From: Bacillota bacterium
GTDB taxonomy: Bacteria; Bacillota; Clostridia; DSM-8532
DNA length: 38,949 bases
Direction: 5' to 3'
Assembly: GCA_023410885.1 (NCBI GenBank)
Contig: JAEYPI010000289.1
Span: 1-38,949, forward strand
This document shows positions 17,070 to 24,236 of this stretch, piece after piece (position 1 is the first letter of the stretch; every line of letters starts with the position of its first letter). The notes under the pieces were generated by a model that was not told where the DNA came from, did no database searches, and was given only the letters and a program-made list of their open reading frames with translations. Both the position numbers and the translations under genes were made by a program.

Positions 17070-18185
17070 ATGAAATATCTTATCTCAGGCGGGGGGACGG
17101 GAGGCCATATTAATCCCGGGCTCGCCATTGCAAAAGAAATTCAGAATCATGAACCCGATGCGGAAATTCTCTTTGTCGGAACGAAAAACGGACTTGAGAG
17201 TAAGTTGGTGCCTCGAGAGGGGTATAACATTGAATACATTGAGGTGAGCGGCTTTAAAAGAAAGCTATCCATGGATACCCTTAAAACCGCCACAAAGCTT
17301 GTTAAAAGCTTTGGTTCGACCAGGAAAATCATCAAGACATTCAAACCGGATGTGGTTATTGGGACAGGGGGCTATGTTTGTGGCCCTGTAGTATTCAGTG
17401 CGGCCATGAAAAAAATACCCACCGTTATTCATGAGCAGAATGCTTTTCCGGGGGTAACCAATAAAATTCTTTCCCACTACGTGAATGCGGTTGCCATCAG
17501 CTTTGAAGACTCCAGGCGGAGGTTTAAAGGCAAGGCCAGGATCACTTTAACGGGAAATCCGGTGCGGAGCGAGCTTTTTTCTCAGACAAAGGCCTCTGCC
17601 AGAGAGAAGCTGCAATTATCCCACGACAAGCCACTGGTTGTTATCTTCGGTGGAAGCCTGGGAGCAGAGCATTTGAATCAATGTGTAAAGGACATGATTA
17701 ACCTTCATTATCAGGATATTTCCTATCAGCTCATTCTGGCTACAGGTATGAAGCATTATGATGCTGTTATGAAGGAAATTAAGATGCCTCTGCCTTCACA
17801 TATTCGTATTGAACCCTATCTCTATAATATGGGTGATGTTTTGGCCAGCGCTGATCTTGCTGTTTGCAGAGGGGGAGCCATTACCGTTAGTGAGCTTGCT
17901 GCTCTGGGTATACCCTCCATACTTGTGCCCTCACCTTACGTTGCAGAGAATCATCAAGAGCATAATGCCCGTGCGCTGGAACAGAAAGGTGCTGCAGTTG
18001 TCATTCTTCAGAATCAGCTCACCTCAGAAATTCTGTATGGTCAGATACAGAAGCTGATCACGAACAAGGACTTACGTACAAAAATGTCCGCTGATGCCAA
18101 GAAAATCGGTATTCGCAATGCATCATCCTCTCTTTATTCCCTCATTAAAGAAATTATGAGGGAAAAGCCGGCTAAATCTAAGTAA
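17070..18185 (+). CDS. murG: Lipid II synthase MurG
   Basis: MurG is a membrane-associated GT28 glycosyltransferase that adds GlcNAc to lipid I. The N-terminal loop ISGGGTGGHINPGLAIA starts at residue 5, followed by GTGGYVCGPVV, HEQNAFPG, FGGSLGAEHLN and the donor-binding CRGGAITVSELAALGIPSILVP and HQEHNA blocks. I start at ATG 17070, 8 bases after AGGTGA and two bases after the ftsW stop; a GTG 12 bases upstream is in frame but gives an unusual N-terminus. The product is 371 residues. Confidence 0.94.
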   Translation: MKYLISGGGTGGHINPGLAIAKEIQNHEPDAEILFVGTKNGLESKLVPREGYNIEYIEVSGFKRKLSMDTLKTATKLVKSFGSTRKIIKTFKPDVVIGTGGYVCGPVVFSAAMKKIPTVIHEQNAFPGVTNKILSHYVNAVAISFEDSRRRFKGKARITLTGNPVRSELFSQTKASAREKLQLSHDKPLVVIFGGSLGAEHLNQCVKDMINLHYQDISYQLILATGMKHYDAVMKEIKMPLPSHIRIEPYLYNMGDVLASADLAVCRGGAITVSELAALGIPSILVPSPYVAENHQEHNARALEQKGAAVVILQNQLTSEILYGQIQKLITNKDLRTKMSADAKKIGIRNASSSLYSLIKEIMREKPAKSK

Positions 18186-18198
18186 ACAAGCCCCTTGT

Positions 18199-18259
18199 AA
18201 CACCATTTTACCGGAAGCATATTATGGAATGTGTTCAATACTTTGCTTCCGGGGGTGTT
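18199..18259 (+). promoter_or_regulatory. Stem-loop that can hide the murA ribosome binding site
   Basis: CCGGAAGCA (18211-18219) pairs perfectly with TGCTTCCGG (18244-18252) over a 24-nt loop. Below it AACACC (18199-18204) pairs with GGTGTT (18254-18259), leaving a bulge. The right arm contains GGGGGTG, the only ribosome binding site of murA, and ends four bases before its GTG start. Confidence 0.55.
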
Positions 18260-18263
18260 TTGC

Positions 18264-19529
18264 GTGAGCAATCTCATAATTGCCGGAGGTTCAAGACTGA
18301 GCGGCATTATTGAAGTACCAGGAGCCAAAAATGCAGTTTTACCGGTACTTGCCGCGACGCTTTTGAATAATGGTACCAGCATACTTGAGAATTGCCCGGA
18401 GTTGGACGATGTCTTAACCATGCTTGAAATACTGACAGCTTTAGGGTGCAAGATCAAAAGAAAGGGTGCTCGGATAGAGGTTGATGCTACATCTTTAACC
18501 AGTTCGTGTATCCCGGAGTTACTAGCAAAAAGAATGCGGTCGTCCATTATTATTTTAGGTGCAGTCCTCGCCAGGTGCGGAGAAGTCACCGTCAGCTACC
18601 CCGGTGGCTGTGAAATCGGCATGAGGCCTATAGATATGCATTTGCGGGCTCTGGAGCAAATGGGAGCTGAGGTGGATGGCCTTAATCACGGCATGCTTAA
18701 GGTAACCGCAGCTAAGCTTCAAGGCTGCGAGATTCTGTTGGATTATCCCAGTGTAGGTGCTACAGAAAATATCATGCTGGCTGCTTGCTATGCTGAAGGA
18801 GAGACATTAATCCGAAATGCGGCAAAAGAGCCGGAAATTGAAGATCTACAGGACTTTTTAAGGAAAATGGGTGTTCAGGTCAATGGGGCGGGCAGCGGTG
18901 TTATCAAAATTCAAGGAGTTCAGACCATTAAAGTCCAACCTGTTCACAAAATTATTCCAGACCGAATAGTTGCAGGTACTTACCTTGCAGCTGTAGCTGC
19001 AACCGGCGGAAGCTTGGTGGCCACAGGTGTGGATTATGACCATATCGGGTCCATTCTTTACTGCCTTAAACGCGCAGGCTGCAAAGTAAAAAGTTATCAG
19101 GGCGGTGTTGTCACACTGGAATCCGAGGGCAGGCTCAATGCACTGGATCTTGTTAGAACATCTCCCTATCCCGGATTTCCCACCGACATGCAGCCTCAAA
19201 TCGTCGCTTTGCTGACTAAATGTTCGGGTACCAGTGTGGTTGTAGAAACCGTTTTCGAAAACCGATTCCGCTATACCGAGCAGCTTCTGAAGCTGGGAGC
19301 CGATATTAGTGTGCAAGGTAGAACTGCTATTATTCGGGGTACTGACAAATTAATGGGTGCTGATGTCGAGGCAAGGGATCTACGGGGCGGTGCCGCACTA
19401 ATACTGGCAGGGCTTGCTGCTGAAGGGGAGACCAAAATATCCGGTGTGGGCTATATTGACCGAGGCTATGAGAGGGTGGAACAGGTTCTCTCAAAGGTTG
19501 GAGCGCGTATTAGAAGAGTTGAAGACTGA
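18264..19529 (+). CDS. murA: UDP-N-acetylglucosamine 1-carboxyvinyltransferase MurA
   Basis: MurA transfers enolpyruvate from PEP to UDP-GlcNAc, the first committed step of peptidoglycan synthesis. The protein shows GAKNAVLPVLAATLL, the active-site loop YPGGCEIGMRP with Cys116 (the fosfomycin-reactive residue is retained), SVGATENIMLAA, PDRIVAGTYLAA, GFPTDMQPQ and FENRFRYTEQL. I start at GTG 18264 (421 residues, normal length); 11 further in-frame codons upstream would begin in the leader stem. The ribosome binding site GGGGGTG lies in that stem. Confidence 0.92.
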   Translation: MSNLIIAGGSRLSGIIEVPGAKNAVLPVLAATLLNNGTSILENCPELDDVLTMLEILTALGCKIKRKGARIEVDATSLTSSCIPELLAKRMRSSIIILGAVLARCGEVTVSYPGGCEIGMRPIDMHLRALEQMGAEVDGLNHGMLKVTAAKLQGCEILLDYPSVGATENIMLAACYAEGETLIRNAAKEPEIEDLQDFLRKMGVQVNGAGSGVIKIQGVQTIKVQPVHKIIPDRIVAGTYLAAVAATGGSLVATGVDYDHIGSILYCLKRAGCKVKSYQGGVVTLESEGRLNALDLVRTSPYPGFPTDMQPQIVALLTKCSGTSVVVETVFENRFRYTEQLLKLGADISVQGRTAIIRGTDKLMGADVEARDLRGGAALILAGLAAEGETKISGVGYIDRGYERVEQVLSKVGARIRRVED

Positions 19530-19704
19530 AACTACTCTTGCTATAATAGGATTATCTCCTGAAAGCCACTTTGTTGACTTTCTGGCACAAGCTTCTACGT
19601 TGCTTGCACAATCTTCATCAAGAAGGTAGGATTTAGCATAGTTGAATAACATCGCCATTGTCATGTGATTGTTTGAGCAAAGGCAGAAAATAGCGGAGCG
19701 TAGG

Positions 19705-20490
19705 ATGAAAGCAACAAAACGACGTGTAAAAAGAAGACTGAAAATACTTTTGGTCATAGTTGGAATGGCTTTGATTCTGTTATTCCTGTTTTTTGCCCCA
19801 TTCTTTAACATCAGGTCTATTGAGGTTAAAGGCAGTACCCGTTACCCGCCTGAACAAATTAAAGAGATGTCCGGTCTAATGCTTGGAGAAAATGGATTTA
19901 GAAAGCTCAAATTGGATGCTGAAGCAATCCTAGAGCTTCGACTGATCGACAGTGAAGAGAAGTTAGAACAGCTTCCTTATGTCAAAGCCTGTACAGTGAG
20001 TCTCGTTTTCCCTGACAAAGTCTCTATTGCTATTACCGAGAGAGAGCCTGCTGCTGTTATACGTTACCTGGATAATTACCTCATCGTCGACAAGGAGGGT
20101 TACGTCCTTGAGTCCTCAAACCAGAGACCTGGGGGAGAGTTGAAGGAAGTCCGGGGTGTTGAGTTTACAAAATATACAATGGGTGGTCAGCTTGAAGCTT
20201 CAGATATTTCGCTCATACAAACAGCGGTACAAATTATTGAAGCAATAGAAATATCTGATGAAAATACAGAATTTAAATTGTATGAGGTCTTGGACTGGAT
20301 TGACATGGTTGATAAGAACAATGTCCTTATGTCTTTGGATGGCAGGATAGTGGTTCGGTTCAACCCTGAGGACAAGCTCCAGTATACCGTAGATTTCACC
20401 AAGGAGATATTCTTTAAAAAGATAAACTCTACTGAAAGTGGCCGTCTTGAGTTTCCCGGCGACCAAAATCCGAGTTTTATACCCGATTAA
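19705..20490 (+). CDS. ftsQ: Cell division protein FtsQ/DivIB
   Basis: A bitopic division protein that, with FtsL and DivIC, regulates the FtsW-PBP septal synthase. It has a strongly basic N-terminus (MKATKRRVKRRLK), one membrane segment at about residues 14-33, then a POTRA domain beginning FNIRSIEVKGSTRYPPEQI, followed by the FtsQ-type blocks LPYVKACTVSLVFPDKVSIAITEREPAA and YLIVDKEGYVLE. I start at ATG 19705, preceded by GGAG with a 6-base spacer (261 residues), rather than the in-frame TTG at 19669 that lacks a ribosome binding site. The 175 bases after murA hold no other gene that I can see. Confidence 0.85.
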   Translation: MKATKRRVKRRLKILLVIVGMALILLFLFFAPFFNIRSIEVKGSTRYPPEQIKEMSGLMLGENGFRKLKLDAEAILELRLIDSEEKLEQLPYVKACTVSLVFPDKVSIAITEREPAAVIRYLDNYLIVDKEGYVLESSNQRPGGELKEVRGVEFTKYTMGGQLEASDISLIQTAVQIIEAIEISDENTEFKLYEVLDWIDMVDKNNVLMSLDGRIVVRFNPEDKLQYTVDFTKEIFFKKINSTESGRLEFPGDQNPSFIPD

Positions 20491-20516
20491 TATACAAAGG
20501 CTCTTAGGAGGTCTAT

Positions 20517-20855
20517 ATGATTCCAATACTGGGACTTATCGCCGGACTGATGATCGGCATTATCCTTCCTTTCCATATTCCGCAGGAGTATTCCAATTAC
20601 GCTGCAGTAGCCATACTGGCTGCTTTGGATTCCGTCCTGGGCGGTTTATCAGCATCCCTTGATGGGAAATTCAACATTAAGGTGTTCCTTACCGGATTCT
20701 TCTCAAATTCATTATTGGCGGCACTTTTAGCCTATATTGGAGATAAGCTGGGTATTCAGATTCATCTGGCCGCTATATTTGCCTTTGGTAATCGTATCTT
20801 TTTAAATTTCGGCAATATCAGAAGAAAGCTAATAAAGGTAGATGACCACAAGTGA
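20517..20855 (+). CDS. sbp: Small basic membrane protein Sbp (DUF1290)
   Basis: A 112-residue protein with three or four hydrophobic segments and the conserved DUF1290 pattern (PILGLIAGLMIG, YAAVAILAALDSVLGG, NSLLAALLAYIGDKLG, AIFAFGNRIFLNF). In Bacillus sbp lies between divIB and ftsAZ, the same place as here. Its function is not known. AGGAGG precedes the ATG, 26 bases after ftsQ. Confidence 0.88.
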   Translation: MIPILGLIAGLMIGIILPFHIPQEYSNYAAVAILAALDSVLGGLSASLDGKFNIKVFLTGFFSNSLLAALLAYIGDKLGIQIHLAAIFAFGNRIFLNFGNIRRKLIKVDDHK

Positions 20856-20862
20856 ACACAAC

Positions 20863-20907
20863 ATATATTGAAAAAGTGCCAATATTCTCATGTAAACCTC
20901 AATATAT
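20863..20907. repeat. AT-rich 9-bp inverted repeat after sbp
   Basis: ATATATTGA (20863-20871) and TCAATATAT (20899-20907) are perfect inverted repeats separated by 27 bases, starting 8 bases after the sbp stop. There is no T run, so a terminator is doubtful; a protein-binding site upstream of the ftsZ promoter is another reading. Confidence 0.4.
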
Positions 20908-20942
20908 AGATCTGAAGGAGACTGTATTTTTCAAATAAAATA

Positions 20943-20970
20943 TTGCTTTTATATGGGTTTGATATATAAT
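20943..20970 (+). promoter_or_regulatory. Sigma-A-type promoter of ftsZ
   Basis: TTGCTT (20943-20948), 16-base spacer, TATAAT (20965-20970). It lies 74 bases before the ftsZ start codon and would let ftsZ be expressed apart from the upstream dcw genes. Confidence 0.6.
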
Positions 20971-21043
20971 AGTATTGTGATACTAGCTTATATTGTATTG
21001 ATGATAAATATTACGCAAGACGACTCATAAGGAGGATACAAAA

Positions 21044-22138
21044 GTGTTGGAGTTTGACATTGATATGGATAGCTTCGCCCGCATCAAGGTTGTTGGTGTC
21101 GGTGGAGGCGGCAATAATGCCGTAAACCGAATGATCTCAGCGGGTCTTCGCGGCGTCGAATTCATTTCTGTGAATACCGATAAACAAGCCTTATTTCTTT
21201 CGCAAGCCAATACGAAAATTCAAATAGGTGATAAATTAACCAAGGGCCTTGGTGCCGGTGCCAATCCTGAAATTGGTGAAAAAGCCGCCAATGAAAGCCG
21301 GGACGAAATCGCAATGGCGATTAAAGACGCCGACATGGTTTTTGTTACGGCTGGTATGGGTGGTGGAACCGGAACCGGAGCAGCACCGGTTATTGCGCAG
21401 ATAGCCAAGGAAATGGGCATTCTTACCGTAGGCGTTGTAACCAAACCTTTTCTCTTTGAAGGGAAAAAGCGTATGCAGCACGCTGAAGGCGGTGTTGAAG
21501 CCTTGAAAAGTGTTGTGGATACCCTTGTTACCATTCCCAATGACAGGTTGCTCCAGCTTGCCGATAAAAAAATGCCTTTGGTTAAGGCTTTTAATCTTGC
21601 AGATGATATTTTGAGACAAGGTGTTCAAGGTATTTCCGACCTAATCGCTGTCCCCGGTCTTATTAATCTGGACTTCGCCGATGTGAAGACCATCATGCTG
21701 GATACCGGACTGGCTCATATGGGTATCGGTCGTGGAACCGGTGAGAATAAAGCTGAGGAAGCGGCTCGTCAGGCTATTTCAAGTCCTCTTCTCGAAACCT
21801 CTATTGAAGGTGCCAGAGGGGTGCTCCTTAACATCACGGGCGGTGCCGACTTGGGTCTGCAGGAGGTCAATATGGCCGCAGAGCTTATTCAAGCTTCAGC
21901 CGATCCTGAGGCCAACATCATCTTTGGTGCCGTTATTGATGATAATCTCAAGGATGAACTGGTTATAACTGTTATTGCCACAGGCTTTAACAAGGGTGCG
22001 GACATCAAGCGTCCCAGTCAGCTGTTTGCCATTGAAGGCAAGAAGCAGCCTGAGCCCATTAAAAAGCCGGTAATCATTGATGAGGATGCCGAGGGGCCTG
22101 AAATCCCCACTTTTTTAAAGCGTAAGGGCTTTAGATAA
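21044..22138 (+). CDS. ftsZ: Cell division GTPase FtsZ
   Basis: FtsZ is the tubulin-like GTPase that polymerises into the Z-ring at mid-cell. The 364-residue protein has the N-terminal GVGGGGNNAVNRM, the tubulin signature GMGGGTGTG at residues 104-112, the T7-loop region FADVKTIMLDTGLAHMGIG, and a short C-terminal tail EIPTFLKRKGFR, the usual binding peptide for FtsA, SepF and other partners. The GTG start follows AAGGAGG. ftsA, usually directly upstream, is not in this window. Confidence 0.97.
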   Translation: MLEFDIDMDSFARIKVVGVGGGGNNAVNRMISAGLRGVEFISVNTDKQALFLSQANTKIQIGDKLTKGLGAGANPEIGEKAANESRDEIAMAIKDADMVFVTAGMGGGTGTGAAPVIAQIAKEMGILTVGVVTKPFLFEGKKRMQHAEGGVEALKSVVDTLVTIPNDRLLQLADKKMPLVKAFNLADDILRQGVQGISDLIAVPGLINLDFADVKTIMLDTGLAHMGIGRGTGENKAEEAARQAISSPLLETSIEGARGVLLNITGGADLGLQEVNMAAELIQASADPEANIIFGAVIDDNLKDELVITVIATGFNKGADIKRPSQLFAIEGKKQPEPIKKPVIIDEDAEGPEIPTFLKRKGFR

Positions 22139-22170
22139 GGTTGACAGATAGGCTTTGTGATTGTAAAATA

Positions 22171-22212
22171 GTAGGTGCGTTCCCTTGGGTGCGCAACACA
22201 AGCCTCGACCCG
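22171..22212 (+). repeat. Family 1 hairpin repeat, copy 3 (divergent)
   Basis: It begins GTAGGTGCG and ends with the conserved tail CACAAGCCTCGACCCG. The hairpin region is altered but can still fold (TGCG and CCC against GGG and CGCA). It lies 32 bases after ftsZ, in the same orientation, and before the tRNA gene. Confidence 0.7.
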
Positions 22213-22253
22213 CAATAGTAGGGCATGTAAACGATTTGCATGCCTTTAACTTT

Positions 22254-22329
22254 GCCACCATGGCTCAGATGGTAGAGCAACGCATTCGTAATGCGTGGGT
22301 CAAGGGTTCAAGTCCCTTTGGTGGCTCCA
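22254..22329 (+). tRNA. tRNA-Thr (anticodon CGT)
   Basis: A complete 76-nt cloverleaf. The acceptor stem is GCCACCA/TGGTGGC, the D stem GCTC/GAGC, the anticodon stem ACGCA/TGCGT with loop TTCGTAA and the T arm AAGGG-TTCAAGT-CCCTT; CCA is encoded. The anticodon CGT at 22287-22289 reads the Thr codon ACG. Confidence 0.95.
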
Positions 22330-22331
22330 CG

Positions 22332-22380
22332 GAAGAAACCTTTTTGTCTACCATGACAAGAGAGGTTTCTTCTTCGTTTT
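22332..22380 (+). terminator. Probable terminator after tRNA-Thr
   Basis: GAAGAAACC (22332-22340) pairs with GGTTTCTTC (22364-22372), with an inner TTGTC/GACAA stem, followed by TTCGTTTT. It begins three bases after the tRNA 3' end. From here to about 22640 I see no gene; the only other structure is a 6-bp palindrome around 22472-22490. Confidence 0.65.
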
Positions 22381-22657
22381 ACAGACATAATTGGGCGAAT
22401 ACAAGCAAGCCAAGAAACAGTGGTGTTCTTTTTCGCGTTTCTATAAAAGACAGTAGGTTTTCTTCATTTTTAGGTACTAGTCAGGTACCTTACACGGTTA
22501 GCCAGCTTAGGTACGCTTCTTAGACTATCAAAGAAGTTATTGGACGTGTATTTACCAAACCTTTACAAATAATAATATCCTTTATTATCTTAGGGGAATA
22601 ACCAGTTTATATTCAGCAGATTGTATAAATTTCGATTGGATTCGAGCACAAAAATTA

Positions 22658-22685
22658 TTGACTATTAAAATATATGATATATAAT
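22658..22685 (+). promoter_or_regulatory. Promoter of the TAXI-TRAP cluster
   Basis: TTGACT (22658-22663), 16-base spacer, TATAAT (22680-22685), 63 bases before the binding-protein start codon. The -10 hexamer lies inside a perfect palindrome. Confidence 0.7.
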
Positions 22686-22695
22686 ATATCATATA
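22671..22695. promoter_or_regulatory. 25-bp perfect palindrome, candidate operator
   Basis: Twelve-base arms around a central A at 22683: TATATGATATAT and ATATATCATATA. It covers the -10 box of the TRAP cluster promoter, a position where a bound repressor would block RNA polymerase. A closely similar half-site lies upstream of the GntR gene at 27960, making that regulator the likely ligand. Confidence 0.6.
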
Positions 22696-22747
22696 GCAAT
22701 ATATAATAATGCCAATCAAAGAATTGGCAAATAGGGGGGTTTATTTT

Positions 22748-23695
22748 ATGAAAAAATCTGTAAGACTGTTGGTTCTGTTAATGGCTGTTGCTGTTTTGGC
22801 AACCGGATGTGGTGGAAATGCAAGCCAGCCAAAAGAGTTAAATGTCGCCACGGCCAGTATCGGTGGTGCGTTTTACCCTGTAGGTCAGGAAATTGCTAAC
22901 TTGGTTTCAAAGTATGCAGACGGACTTTCTATGGCTCCTGAAGTAACAGGTGGCGCGGTAGAGAATCCGCGGTTGCTTGATTCAGGTGAATGCGATTTCG
23001 GTATAACAAATGCCAACATTGCATACTTTGCAGAACAGGGCACAGATCCTTTTACTGAAGCGCTTGATATTCAAGCCGTCGGAAATCTTCATGCCAGCGT
23101 ATTTCATATCATTACAAAGGCCGATTCACCTATTAACTCCATTGCCGATCTAAAAGGTAAGAAAATAGCGGTTGGTCCTTCAGGCGGTGGTACACTGCCA
23201 ATTCTCGAACTACTCCTTGCAAAATACGGAATGACAATGAATGACATTGTCGCCAGCTATCTGTCTTATACAGACGGTTTTGATCAGCTATCCGATGGTA
23301 ATGTTGACGTAGCGCTTGCTTTATCAGGATATCCAGCTTCTTCCGTCATGGAAATGTCAACAACTGAGGATATCAAGTTCATAGAGCCCGATCAGAAAGT
23401 ACTTGATGAGATAGTAGCCGAATACAGCTACTACAGTGTTGTTACTGTTCCCGCAGCTGAATATAAGCTGGAAAAGGACGCTAAGGCCATAGGTGTTAAC
23501 AATGTACTAGTTGTTAGAAAAGATTTGGATGAACAAACTGTTTATAAAGTAACAGCAGCCATCTATGATCATTTGGAAGAGTTCGCAAAAAATAATGCTA
23601 CAGCTAAGCAAATCGATCCGGAAACCCTGTCGAAAACCGCTATTGAGCTTCATCCAGGCGCAGCTAAGTACTATAACGAGAAAAGCGGAAAATAA
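22748..23695 (+). CDS. TAXI-family TRAP transporter solute-binding lipoprotein
   Basis: The extracytoplasmic binding component of a TRAP transporter of the TAXI type. The signal peptide ends in the lipobox VLATGC with Cys21 as the lipidation site, so the protein should be anchored to the outer face of the membrane. The mature part shows the family pattern ATASIGGAFYPVGQEIANLV, VTGGAVENPRLLDSGECDFGI, and IADLKGKKIAVGPSGGGT. I start at ATG 22748 (315 residues), preceded by AGGGGGGT, not 13 codons earlier. TAXI systems import C4-C5 dicarboxylates, glutamate and other organic acids; the ligand here cannot be read from the sequence. Confidence 0.9.
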   Translation: MKKSVRLLVLLMAVAVLATGCGGNASQPKELNVATASIGGAFYPVGQEIANLVSKYADGLSMAPEVTGGAVENPRLLDSGECDFGITNANIAYFAEQGTDPFTEALDIQAVGNLHASVFHIITKADSPINSIADLKGKKIAVGPSGGGTLPILELLLAKYGMTMNDIVASYLSYTDGFDQLSDGNVDVALALSGYPASSVMEMSTTEDIKFIEPDQKVLDEIVAEYSYYSVVTVPAAEYKLEKDAKAIGVNNVLVVRKDLDEQTVYKVTAAIYDHLEEFAKNNATAKQIDPETLSKTAIELHPGAAKYYNEKSGK

Positions 23696-23726
23696 GCATC
23701 ATTTTAATGGAAAGTAGGTATGCGTA

Positions 23727-24236
23727 ATGGCTTCTGATAAAAATACCAGCGCAGATGTTGAAGTTATCCAGGTAAGTGATGATAACCTCAGCTTAGCCGA
23801 GGCAGAGAAAAGAAGTAAATTTAACAAAATACTGATTGCCGTTTTGACAATCTCCATTAGTTTATTCCATATCTTCAATGTGTCCGGAATCTTTACAATG
23901 TCTACCATGACCATTAGAATTATTCACCTTATGGTCATGATGGTGCTAGCCTTTTTAACCAAGAAATCGAAGAGTACCAAGCATGCAAAACTGGATAAGA
24001 TTCTGAGATATACCGAGATAGCCATTACTGTGTTCGCCAGTATCTATCTGCTTTTCAGATGGCAGGATATCAGCAACAGCGGTGGTGCTACCAATCAAAT
24101 GGACATTATTGTCGGTCTTTTAATGCTGGTAGTGGTTCTTGAGTCAGCAGACAATCAGTGGACTTTTCGCTGGCCCTTATCTGTGGATTGTTCCTCATTT
24201 ATCCTTTTATCGGACAATTCATGCCCTCTTTATTGA
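23727..24236 (+). CDS. TRAP fused permease, N-terminal (DctQ-like) part, frameshifted
   Basis: The first 141 codons encode an N-terminal cytoplasmic segment and four hydrophobic helices ending in MDIIVGLLMLVVVLES, as in TAXI-type fused permeases. The family then expects a charged connector and the large 12-helix domain. Here the frame turns into unrelated sequence (ADNQWTFRWPLS...) and stops at 24236, while the expected continuation RQSVDFSLALICGLFLIYPF is encoded in another frame from 24149. One missing base near 24147-24151 explains both. The reading frame as given makes 169 residues, the last 28 probably not homologous. Confidence 0.75.
   Translation: MASDKNTSADVEVIQVSDDNLSLAEAEKRSKFNKILIAVLTISISLFHIFNVSGIFTMSTMTIRIIHLMVMMVLAFLTKKSKSTKHAKLDKILRYTEIAITVFASIYLLFRWQDISNSGGATNQMDIIVGLLMLVVVLESADNQWTFRWPLSVDCSSFILLSDNSCPLY

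Noticed and set aside
22185..22523. Open frame of 112 codons running over the tRNA-Thr gene
   Set aside because: It contains the usual translated-tRNA artefact (MVEQRIRNAWVKGSSPFGG), has no ribosome binding site and begins in a repeat.
22254..22560. tRNA-Thr as an integration site with a mobile element remnant
   Set aside because: No integrase, no repeat of the tRNA 3' end downstream, and no change in gene content typical of a genomic island were seen.
24139..24160. Programmed -1 frameshifting joining the two permease frames
   Set aside because: No X-XXY-YYZ slippery heptamer lies at the shift point, and no downstream structure was evident. A mutation or sequence error is simpler.
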